In this document: positions 56,101-64,000 of the stretch, in pieces | Position numbering within the stretch: position 1 is the first letter of the stretch | Layout of the letters: each line of letters starts with the position of its first letter | NCBI RefSeq assembly: GCF_029227915.1 | Contig: NC_079886.1 | Coordinates: 22,172,501 to 22,236,500, forward strand | Direction of reading: 5' to 3' | Source of the DNA: Hydractinia symbiolongicarpus | Taxonomy: Eukaryota > Cnidaria > Hydrozoa > Anthoathecata > Hydractiniidae | Length of the DNA: 64,000 nucleotides | The notes under the pieces: model-generated | Told to the model about the DNA's origin: nothing | Databases searched by the model: none | Seen by the model: the letters and a program-made list of their open reading frames with translations, nothing else | Translations under genes and position numbers: made by a program

Positions 56101-56763
56101 TTTTTATATTCAAATTGGTATCCTGGAATGTTTACATAATCAATCAATACCTGATTATTTTTTAACCATGTCTCGGACAACGTGATTATGTCAAATTTAT
56201 GACATTCGAGCATGTATGAGAACTCGTCAAATGTGCTCGGTAAGGATTGCGTATTTAGATGGCAAATTTTCGTATGTTTTGGATTGCTTGGTATGGTTAT
56301 TAATTCCTCGTATTCACCACCATCACTCAGAATAGATGAGTACAATGCGCAAACATCACGTACATTCGAAAAGGGAAGCACAGTAAAATGGCAATCTGAA
56401 CAGGTCCAATATTTCGGAATTCTACCATTGAGTACTAAATTTGATTGGTTCAAACAAGCAGTGTGAGTGGTTTCCCAGCATGTATCACAAATGAATCGTC
56501 TTTGATTGCATTTAACACATTTCTCACAGATTGAACAAGATGGAGCTTTCAATCCGCGTTGGAGTGCGGGACCAGGATTGCTTTCAACATCGCCACTCAT
56601 TACAAGTTGTTGCGTGGCACAATGGTTAGCATAATACAATACACGAGATTTACATCTTTTCACTTTTCCGCCATTAGGGGTTTGCGATATAGTATGCTGT
56701 TGATCAGTGATAGCAAAATCTGACCCATCGCGATAATTAATTATTAATTAATAATTTTCTTAA
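53106..56763 (-). mobile_element. Non-LTR LINE (L2/CR1-like), intact ORF, 9-bp target duplication
   Basis: Flanked by ATTTTCTTA on both sides (53,106-53,114 and 56,755-56,763); the element itself is 53,115-56,754. The minus-strand 3' end is a run of about 12 (AAT) triplets, the microsatellite tail usual for L2/CR1-type LINEs. It has one long ORF and a leader of only about 90 bases. The paralogous locus at 62,290-62,310 lacks the element and gives the exact empty site. The 5' edge (AATTATTAATTAATAATTAA) is low-complexity and may include non-templated bases. Confidence 0.9.
53463..56663 (-). CDS. LINE polyprotein: 2A motif, zinc finger, endonuclease, reverse transcriptase
   Basis: 1,066 residues, uninterrupted. 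Residues 24-32 are GDVESNPGP, the translational-recoding 2A consensus D-(V/I)-E-x-N-P-G-P, which would release a 31-residue leader. Residues 43-92 form a PHD-like zinc finger (CSICEKCVKC, CDTCWETTHTAC, WTCSDC). Residues about 130-350 are an apurinic-type endonuclease with LNTQSL, LSETWL, ITGDFNID and SDHD catalytic motifs. Residues about 600-870 are reverse transcriptase, with DFRPIS, AFDTV, GVPQGSILGPILF and YADD at 783-786. The C-terminal region is the usual LINE tail without RNase H. All catalytic motifs look intact, so the copy may be young and possibly active. 2A sequences are known in some APE-type LINEs. Confidence 0.93.
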   Translation of the reverse strand: MKRCKSRVLYYANHCATQQLVMSGDVESNPGPALQRGLKAPSCSICEKCVKCNQRRFICDTCWETTHTACLNQSNLVLNGRIPKYWTCSDCHFTVLPFSNVRDVCALYSSILSDGGEYEELITIPSNPKHTKICHLNTQSLPSTFDEFSYMLECHKFDIITLSETWLKNNQVLIDYVNIPGYQFEYKNRTDKRGGGVGMYIKDELIYKTRDDITKLDNSIEHVWIEVKGRNKNYSYLVGTFYQPSSIEREKKDWLERFDILLRHITAKWDGIIIITGDFNIDLLQGDKSTIELYQDTLMTYDLKQHITKPTRKSTSLIDHVISNIPEKVVSENVLLCDEISDHDAPHIVMNIKKDKFEKRYKFIRDEKQLNIDEYISDIEKIPFSLIDTFDDPEDQLYVMNELILSCINSHAPLKRCKFTRPPAPWMKDPSIVSSKLKLDELRSELKSCDDREAKHEYVETRNKLKKAIKHSRRTFYQKALSSNRSKEVWKTIRTIIKPQLKQIRQNPDTINDYFNSIAIKLSNTNELNISPTMNDEAVPAMDLFDLRHATQEDVLKHLNSLRSDCSTGGDNIPAKFIKPVAAQLSPVLTKILNNCIDANVFPTCWKKSRICPVPKVPGASQLEDFRPISILLVLSKVYEKVILSQLCDFIDRYNIYASTQSGFRKGHSCITILLKLKDDILKAMQRGEVTLSVSADYSKAFDTVKYDVLINKLKKLQMSPAFINLISNYLSNRQQFVQIDDKKSDTLLIKYGVPQGSILGPILFNIYVSDLSLNSSCNSIQYADDTNLYIHFKLKEMDIATAKLQSDNNQITTWSKINNLMFNSIKTKSIMYSTSQLSCINNLNFSNLFKFHSNGAEIERVSSLKILGITFDEHMTWSTHVNNIIRSSYATISTLKRLKRLAPFHVRKNLAEALILSKIDYGNLVYNNIPQYQMKRLQRVLNVAASFVLQRYASTNDVLVILKWLPVQERVNLSILKLAHKVLYDECSPEYLTLKWYKNGRSLRSDAENKNKLQSDTFRKTFMDCSSALFNDLPGNIRSVVNHKEFIKKVKLFLHDSALCKLLSK

Positions 56764-56879
56764 ATTCATCAAGGCATCCGGAATCTCAGGAAAATCTGGT
56801 CGAATTATAGCCGCTGATGCTGTATCGTCGGCTAAACGACAAAATAGGAAAATATGAAAAAGGCGTGAGATGTGAATCC

Positions 56880-56966
56880 AACCTCTTCTCCATGGCTCTT
56901 CTACGCCTACTCTGTCCCGTCAGAATATCTTAGAGTAGAAGAGCTCTGGGAAGAAGATTGAGTCAA
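56880..56966. mobile_element. Short inverted-repeat element in an intron, shared by both duplicates
   Basis: CAACCTCTTCTCCATGGCTC, then TTCTACGCCTACTCT, pairing with AGAGTAGAAGAGCTCTGGGA further on and GATTGAG. The same element is at 62,596-62,675 in the partner gene, so it predates the duplication. Confidence 0.6.
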
Positions 56967-57639
56967 CAGAATACTTACCACAAATTTCACAGCAACTACC
57001 AGCTGGTAAAAATTTTTTCGTGCACGAAGTTGCTACTGCTGGACATTTCACCTCGAAACAATCTGCCAAAGGTTCTTCCCAAAAATACCTTTGTTCGCAT
57101 TTACATAAATGGCAAGGTTTACCAGGCTCCTGCAATCGAAACATCTGCCCGACTTCCATTTTGATACCTTTTTGATTGGTACAGGCTAAATCCAAAAATT
57201 AACCAGAATGTTAATATAGGTATGTATATTTTAGTATCTATTCTTCCGCAGATCAGAATTCTAGAGCTACAGTCAACAACTGTTACCTCGAACTTCAAAC
57301 CTTTAAAGAAGGGGCAAACTGGGATGTCGCATGGCTGCTGAATAAAAGTTTCACGATGAGTGTTTATTTTAAAGACCAGACTAACTGGTCATGTAATGTC
57401 TCTACTTACCACATGTTGCACAACAGCTCAACGATTGACGAACAACCGTGTTACAATGAGTTGTCGATGGGCAGGTTACACTACTGCACCAAAAATACGG
57501 AGCTTTCGTTGTTGTATAAGCTTGTGTTGTTGTAAAAAAACATAGTATTGTTGCTAAAATTCAAGAAAAGAAAAATGAAACCAGAATCATATCCAAAAAT
57601 CCCGAGTAAAAAAAATGTGAAGCTAATCTGGTTCGATTT

Positions 57640-57733
57640 TTTCAACCCTTAAATTTGACTTGTTAGGCTTTTTTTCTGTTCAGGCCGTCCAAATGTAAAA
57701 AGCCTAACAAGTCCTGGGGACGAGGGTGCTCAA
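57640..57733. mobile_element. Inverted-repeat element of the CAACCTCG family
   Basis: CAACCCTTAAATTTGACTTG with ACTTGTTAGGCTTTTT pairing to AAAAAGCCTAACAAGT, ending CCTGGGGACGAGGGTG. It lies in an intron of the damaged VWC gene and is absent from the equivalent part of the intact copy. Confidence 0.5.
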
Positions 57734-58734
57734 TCCTATTACCTTTTCGGAGAAAAATAGTGACTTACGAAGATATTTGGCCTGCAAATATTTTTAACGG
57801 ACGAATTTTATCCCTAAAAATTGCAACATAGAAAAAGTAAAGCCAACGTTAAACAAACGTTGATGACAAACATTAGAGAACAGAATGAGTGGTGATATTA
57901 ATTTTTTTTTTCCTTAAAATATATCCAGCCGAATAATTTTGCTAGATGAGGAAAATAGACACTAACAAAAAATTTTCATCCACAAAATTAATGAGAGAGT
58001 ATATAAGATGACGTCATATCTACCAAAAAATCCTTATCTTTGAGAGGAAAAACGCTGTAAGGCAGAACGGAGCTTTTGTGGTGTTTGCGCCGTTAAAAAT
58101 AAAACTTCCTGTTGTTGGTTCTCGTTAGGTGAATGTGCAAAGCGAATTCCCCGAAGTTGAAATAATATTTCTAGGTAGGTAATTTAAAATATAAAAAGAG
58201 AGAGAAAATACAGTTGTGCAGTGTCACAGCTGACACCAAAATCATTTAAAAATGATTATTATGAACCTTTGTGTACGTTAAATAAACAACTTAGAACTGG
58301 CCAATGTTTATCAATTTTGTCATATAAACGTTGTGTTTAGAAATGTTAACAAGCAAATCGAACATGTAGGAGCGGATTCTACCTCCGTTTCAAATTTTGC
58401 TGAAGAAAGTTATCCAAATATATCTTTAACGCCTAATTTTTTAAGAATAAAGAAACGCGAAAGCATTTGAGCATCATTCACATAAATTTCGAAAAATAAA
58501 ACACTTTAATGTTCTAAGTTTAGCATGGTTCTTAAACAAATGTATGAAATAAATTAAAAGAAAAGTTAGGAATATTTTACATTACGCTATAAAAAAACAT
58601 ACTTGGAGTTTCAGTTTCAGGCTCAGTAATTATTTCAGTTGCTATAGTAGTTGTCTAAAGAAAGGGGTAAAAAAATAAAATTTAAATAAAAATAGAAAAG
58701 TAATTTATATTGTGTTGTTTTAAACGTTACCCTT

Positions 58735-59008
58735 TTTTTTATTATTATTATTATTCCGAATATTTATACAGGATATTGCTACTTCAGTGTTGGAAACACT
58801 GTTATCAATGTGGCTCCTGTGTTCGGATTGTATACATTAAGTATACATTGGCATTTTCTACCCAGTTTCCCTCACATGGCATTGGTTGACCCGTAGCTGT
58901 CGTAAAAACACTTGCTAAATATGCTCGCGACGTGGACTGAACTATGGACCTTGTGATTACGAAATAAACTCCATAACCATAAGGCCACGCCTCGTGTGCA
59001 ATGTAGAA
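58735..59008 (-). mobile_element. Second tRNA-derived SINE
   Basis: On the minus strand: a head with GTGGCCTTATGGTTATGGAG (A-box-like) and GGTCCATAGTTCAGTCC (B-box-like), a unique body, then ATATCCTGTATAAATATTCG followed by AAT triplets. The end resembles the 46,452 SINE (GCTATCCTGGGTAAATAAT). It lies in intron 1 of the damaged VWC gene and is absent from the partner, so it inserted after duplication or was lost there. Confidence 0.6.
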
Positions 59009-59020
59009 ATAATGCAAACT

Positions 59021-59127
59021 GTCAACCTTGTTCCTAGGTTTTTTACCCTGGACGGCGCTGCGCTGATTGACAGACCTGTTTCACTGTCAGACGTAAACAG
59101 ACAAAAAAACCTTCGGTTCGAGGTTGA
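59021..59127. mobile_element. Inverted-repeat element of the CAACCTCG family
   Basis: GTCAACCTTGTTCCTAGG at the left pairs with CCTTCGGTTCGAGGTTGAC at the right, about 107 bp overall. The intact VWC copy lacks it at the matching place. Confidence 0.55.
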
Positions 59128-59371
59128 CGAAAAATGCCATTAGCCGTTTTACCGCTATTTATCTGAACTTCGCGTAAGTCAGTGATCTCAAGAGAAGAGC
59201 ATTTCGTAGCTCCCGTACAGCTAAATGTTTCGGTGTTAAGATTTCCTCACTTGTTAAGTTTATGTGGTAAACAATATAGTACCTTGACATTGTTTTCGTC
59301 CTTCCTCAAACAGACGCTGAAATGTTCCAGACTAGATAAGCAAAGGTTAGCAGCGTAAAAAATCTTCCCAT

Positions 59372-62296
59372 GTTGTTGGTGGATGTTGATGTTGTTGTGA
59401 ATAGTGTGCAAGTAAAGAGTGTAATAAAAATATATTATTTGAAAGAAGTAGATATGTATATAAAAAAAACAATTAAAACGAAAATTAGAGGAAATGAAAC
59501 AAATGAAATATTGCCCTTCAAAAAAAATGGTGAATGGTTGTTTACTTTGTGGACTAGCTGCTAGACTTAATAAATGAAACCATATATTATTTTTTTAATT
59601 CTCGTGTAGGTGTGAAGTTACGTTCCTGGATTGAAATGCATATATAACCCCTTAACTGTCTAGATAAACCAAAACTTTACACAGGTCTTTTTCAATTCTC
59701 CAATGTCACCCTCAGATATTTCTTATACAATATGTAAAGAAGTAGCTCTGGGACTGACAGTTAAAATAACCACTTACAATGGGTATTTTTGAAAAAAGCT
59801 GTTTGTCTTACTTGTCTAATTTTTACCCTAGTGCCTTTGAAGGTAAACGAGTACTATTTTAGGTAAAAACTAAAATAGCGCAACGAGCGAAATTAAAATA
59901 AACAAGAAGCCCTGGGGGCTCTAAGAATTTCCGCTCGCTACCAAAATATTTGATGACAACCTGCTAATTCGTTGTGTTATCGTGCCAAACATTCGAAGAG
60001 GTTTGGTGCATGAAGCACACAAGTGACATTATATCTTACAACAAACGCAAACAAAACGAAACGTGTCATAATAAACTCACATTTTTAAAGAAATTGCTAA
60101 CAAAAAATACATTCTATCATTCATGGTTGAAAGTCTTGCGATTGAAACGTTTATGGTCTTAAACGGCATTTAGTTGACAAAAAATCAAAATTTTGATGTG
60201 ACCATCATTTTCAGCATATTTTTATATTAACTGTGCCAATTTTTGTCAAAAATAAAGTAGTTTTAATTTTTGGACAAATTTTGCCTGAAATGACATTTAG
60301 GTGACAAAAAATCAAACTTTTGTACCATCATCATTTTCAGCATACTTTATTTGTTAACTGTGCCAGATTTAGCCGAACATGAAGTGGTTTTAATTTTTGG
60401 ACCAATTTTGGCCTAAAATGACATTTAGGTGACAAAAATCAAAATTATTATGTCACCATTATGTTCAGCATACTTTTTTTGTTAACTCTGCCAAATTTTG
60501 TCGAAAACAAATACCAATTTTGGCCTGAAACGTCATTTATATGACTTCCCAGTAGTTAGGGAGCTTGGGTACGAAGTTTAAATCTGTGACGGAGGAACGT
60601 GAAATCCCAGGGTCGATTTTTTCTCAAAAAATGCTCCGAAAGAAAAAAACGACGGTTTTAAAGAATTTCCTACGCCTTCAGGCGCGGAAATTCAAAAATG
60701 TCGTTATATAGATGCAATACTAATAGTTTATAGTTTTTAAATAAATGCCATAAAAATGCAACTGCTTAACAAAGTCTCGGTTCATATTTGTAATATCTAG
60801 CTCGCTATTGCCATTTTGTTATAATTGAAGGTGAAAGTAGCGGGGTAGCTAGCCAGAGCTACTAAATTCTGAAAAGGTTTAGGGCTCTAAGTTTAGTTAA
60901 CTTGATCTTTATATATATTTTGAACTACATCAATGTAGTACAAAAAATTTAGCTGGAAGGTGGAGATATTGTGTACGAATTATTTTCAGTAAGCAATATT
61001 TTGAATTTTCCAACGCATTTTTGTCCAAAAAAGGATACGCGCACTAAACAGAACAAATTGTTAAGGAACGATGTCCGTATGTGCCTACATTCCTGTAATT
61101 TCTGTAACGTTAACGTTCTACACTTGGTAATTTTATTAGGTTTTCATTGTGCAATCTGGAGTACAAAAGACAAAACAGGCGATTTCATATGTAAAATCTA
61201 ATTCTGACGATCTAGTAATCAACATTGTAGGCTGCTTGTGTTCACAGCGTGCTTTAAATTGTTGTTGTTTGATTATACGCACGTGATAGTTGCTGCAACG
61301 TGTAGAGAACGGTAGTAAGTAATCACAAAATTCTTTGTTTTTAAAAATAGCAATTAGTTACTGCACATAATAAAAGACTATCTTGTTAATCATATATTAA
61401 GACTTTTTTTGCATTTTTTAAACTTTAGTAAATAAAGATAATGAGATGAACCACAGAAAAGTTCTTTCCTCTGTTAAGAGTTTTCCTATAGACACTCTGA
61501 TTATGATTTTTTACACATTTTTTTAAAATAAGGAAACCACTTTATAAGAAACTTACTAGTCACCTCCCAAAACATAAGAAATTTTAACTAGTTGCCAAAG
61601 TGTAAAAATTTGAAGTAAGAAACACTTTCATAAATGCTTCCATTTAATTGGACGTATATCGAGTAACCTGTCCTGACAAATTGGAAGGCTTTCTTAAAAA
61701 CTGGCGATTTTAATGAATCAACTTAGATAATGAATAAGGCAGTATTTTATTTTGGTTTCTTATAAAACACAACGGGTACTATGAATATAAACTGTATAGT
61801 AGCAAATTGCTTAAAAAAATTTCTCTCTTTTCCTAGATTCCTCGGTTGCAGGTAAATGCACAACAAATATTACAACGTGAAGATAAACTTGTCTGCACCT
61901 TCTTTCATACACAGAAGTCCGTCTCTTATGTGAACCTTTGAAATGTTCAATGTGTATTACCGTATAATGTTTGCAGAGAATAAAAATAAATTTGAATATA
62001 AAAACTAATAACACAACGACTCTGCCGAGTGGCTAACAAGAACGAAAAAAGCGTAAATAGAGCACAACAATATTTTTCATACAGTTTCTACAGACAGGAA
62101 GAATATTTTTACAATTGTATAAGACATATTTGTTCTCTCTTCATATCTCTTGTTTGTTTCCACTTCTTTCTTTTCTAAAAGAAGAAGAAAACTGATCAAT
62201 TTTGTTGTTTTCTTCTTGATGCATTTTTATTCATTGTCAAAGTGTTCGCTATTTATGAGCTTGTTATAAACGACAAATTATTTGCAAAAATATTAC
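59372..62296. other. Spacer between the duplicated VWC genes
   Basis: Contains the promoter of the damaged copy. GTGTGCAAGTAAAGAGTGTA at about 59,405 matches 63,940 upstream of the intact copy, so the promoter was duplicated too. The spacer also holds dispersed repeat copy B (59,902-60,700) and, from 62,057, the duplicated 3' flank. The stretch 60,701-62,050 shows no gene or repeat I can support. Confidence 0.55.
59902..60700. repeat. Dispersed repeat, copy B (partner at 421-1,132)
   Basis: Direct-orientation copy of the left-edge repeat, with the same internal 105-126-base units. It is longer by about 70 bases near the right end (CCCAGGGTCGATTTTTTCTC ... AATTTCCTACGCCTTC). The ends show AAGAATTTCCGC and GCGCGGAAATTC, a short inverted match. 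Confidence 0.75.
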
Positions 62297-63875
62297 CTAT
62301 TTTCTTAAATTCATTAAGGCATCCGGAATCTCAGGAAAATCTGGTCGAATTATACCCGCTGACATTGTATCGTCGGCTAAAAGTAAGAAAAAATAAGGGC
62401 AGAATAAAAAACACAACTGTAATAAAAATTGACAAGAAAATACGAATCAGACACCATGGGTGAGCATAGTAACTTAGCGTAGAAATAAGAAATGTTAACT
62501 TAGACTACACATTCTTGTGATCTAAAGTTTTAGGCGAATATTTTAGAATACTCACCAGACATTTCACAGCGGCTACCAACAAAAATTAAAGTCAACCTCT
62601 TCCCCATGGTTCTTTCACGCCTACTCTATCTCGTCAGAATATTTTAGAGTAGAAGAACCCTGAGAACAAGGTTGAGTTCACAGAACACTTACCACAAATT
62701 TCACAGCAACTACCAGCTGGTAAAAACCTTTTGGTACACGAAGTTGCTACTGCTGGACATTTCACCTCAAAACAATCTGCCAAAGGTTCTTCCCAACTAT
62801 ACCTTTGTTCGCATTTACATAAATGGCAAGATTTACCAGGCTCCTGCAAACGAAACTCTTGCCCAACTTCCATTTTTATACCCATTTGGTTGGTACAAGC
62901 TAAAACAGATCAAGCAGAATGACCGGTATTCTGAAACTACCGTCAACATCTGTTGTCTTAAACCTCAAACCTTAAATGACCGACTAAAATACTGAAGATA
63001 TCAGATGGGTTTTAAAGAAAATTTACTAAAGATATATTATTTTGTCTTTACTCACCACATGTTGCACAACAGCTCCACGATTGACGAACAACCGTGTTAC
63101 AATGTGCAGTCGATGGGCAGGTTTCACTACTGCACCAAAAATACGGAGCTTGTGTTGTTGCTAATAAAACAAAAATGTTTTCTAAAAGTTATGCAAAGGA
63201 AAATAACACTAGAATCCACAAAATCCTGAGTAAAATAACCGTGTTTAGCTTATCTGACCTCACTGTCTTAACTGTATTAAACTGGAATAGCGAGACACTG
63301 AATTGGAGGAGCATAACATCGTATCAGCAAGCAAGTTTTAATACAAAAACAACTGTGTTTTTTTCATATTTTTTTTTATCAATACATGATATCATACAGC
63401 GGCACTTTTTTTGGGTTAAACATTTTTTTGTTTTGTTGCTATGAATAACAGTCGTTTGTTTAATAAAAAGAAGCCTTGAGGACCAGGTTGATCCGAGGAC
63501 CAGATTGACCTATATGATGATGCTAAACAAAAAAAAATCTTACCTTCTACTTCAGTTACAATGCTTTTCTAAAGAAAGAAAAGAAAAATTACTAAAATCT
63601 AATACTAAAATGAAACAAAGATGGAGGTTGGCAATAATACCATCAGGCTTTTCACCACTATTTATTTGAATTTCGTGTAAATCACTGAACTCAAGAGAAG
63701 AGCGTTTCGTTGCTTCTTTATTGATGAATGTTTCGGTGTTAAGATTTCCTCACTTGTTAAGTTTATGTGGTAAACAATATAGTACCTTGACATTGTTTTC
63801 GTCCTTCCTCAAAACAGACGCTGAAATGTTCCAGACTAGATAAGCAAAGGTTAACAGCGTAAAAAATCTTCCCAT
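62297..63875 (-). CDS. VWC-domain secreted protein, intact duplicate
   Basis: Exons: 63875-63786, 63568-63544, 63160-63056, 62899-62693, 62376-62297; 507 nt, 168 residues, all in phase. A signal peptide (MGRFFTLLTFAYLVWNISAS) is followed by a short acidic spacer, a VWC half-module (WCSSETCPSTAHC ... SCCATC) and a full VWC module (CHLCKCEQRYSWEEPLADCF, CPAVATSC, PAGSCCEIC). The tail is RPDFPEIPDALMNLRK. No membrane segment, so probably secreted. VWC modules in chordin- and CV2-type proteins bind BMPs; binding by this small protein is inference. It is a tandem duplicate of the gene at 56,738-59,371, sharing introns, promoter and 3' flank, and it retains the ancestral stop codon. Confidence 0.8.
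62596..62675. mobile_element. Short inverted-repeat element, intact-gene copy
   Basis: CAACCTCTTCCCCATGGTTC ... AGAGTAGAAGAACCCTGAGA ... GGTTGAG, equivalent to 56,880-56,966 in the damaged duplicate. Confidence 0.6.
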
Positions 63876-64000
63876 ATTGTTGCTGGATGTTGTTGATGGA
63901 TATGTACGAAGCAGAAATTAATAAAAGTAACAAATTCGTGTGCAAGTAAAGAGTGTAATAAGTATATCTTAGTTGATATATAAAATATAAATATATATGT

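Larger units (their letters stand above)
56738..59371 (-). pseudogene. VWC-domain secreted protein gene, damaged duplicate
   Basis: Exons: 59371-59283, 58654-58603, 57553-57410, 57185-56979, 56831-56738. Exon 1 encodes a signal peptide (MGRFFTLLTFAYLVWNISAS) but has one base fewer than the copy at 63,875, giving TGA at codon 22. Exon 2 is a Thr-rich spacer (TTTIATEIITEPETETPS), longer than in the partner. Exon 3 is a VWC half-module (WCSSVTCPSTTHC ... CCATC) and exon 4 a VWC module (CHLCKCEQRYFWEEPLADCF, then SCTKKFLPAGSCCEIC). In exon 5 the LINE sits exactly in the stop codon, so the frame runs on LLINN to a TAA supplied by the LINE's 5' edge. Exons 2-5 are otherwise open. Likely a recent pseudogene unless the one-base gap is an assembly error. 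Confidence 0.75.

Noticed and set aside
53467-56466. Several plus-strand frames across the LINE
   Set aside because: All are antisense shadows of the intact LINE ORF.

Overview
The window looks like AT-rich nuclear DNA from a non-bilaterian animal, most likely a cnidarian (a hydrozoan is possible). The evidence is multi-exon genes with GT-AG introns, a BMP-type R-Smad, a sorting nexin 4 orthologue, secreted von Willebrand C proteins, and many animal-type transposons (Kolobok-like, Helitron-like, a 2A-bearing non-LTR LINE, tRNA-derived SINEs, a Ty3/Gypsy relic). No prokaryotic features were seen. Exon boundaries below were read by eye from splice sites, reading phase and protein similarity.

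Layout. (1) 126-10,840, minus strand: most of a PH-domain plus RCC1-repeat gene, continuing past the left edge. One of its introns holds an intronless gene on the opposite strand (4,799-5,695). Another holds a 20-unit minisatellite that reiterates the neighbouring splice site. (2) 11,872-26,006, minus strand: a complete 15-exon SNX4 gene. A Helitron-like element lies in its seventh intron, and its large first intron is packed with nested DNA transposons. (3) 26.0-33.3 kb: no convincing host gene; inverted-repeat elements, a decayed Ty3/Gypsy pol fragment and a 1.26-kb terminal-inverted-repeat element. (4) 33,354-40,895, plus strand: two tandem paralogues with helical-repeat bodies and C-terminal J-like domains. 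The first has a membrane anchor and SPD in place of HPD. (5) 43,060-47,769, plus strand: Smad1/5, four coding exons, with a SINE in the last intron. (6) 49,041-63,875, minus strand: three von Willebrand C-type secreted or membrane genes. The last two are a tandem duplication. One copy is damaged by a frameshift and by a LINE inserted in its stop codon, while the other keeps an intact reading frame and the empty insertion site.

Functional links. Smad1/5 transduces BMP signals, and von Willebrand C domains often bind BMPs, so the right half of the window may be a BMP-related neighbourhood; this is inference only. The most unusual points are the splice-site minisatellite, the 2A-containing LINE with its exact empty site, the Kolobok-like element carrying antiparallel THAP and P2X7-C-terminal-like fragments, and the tandem J-domain paralogues.
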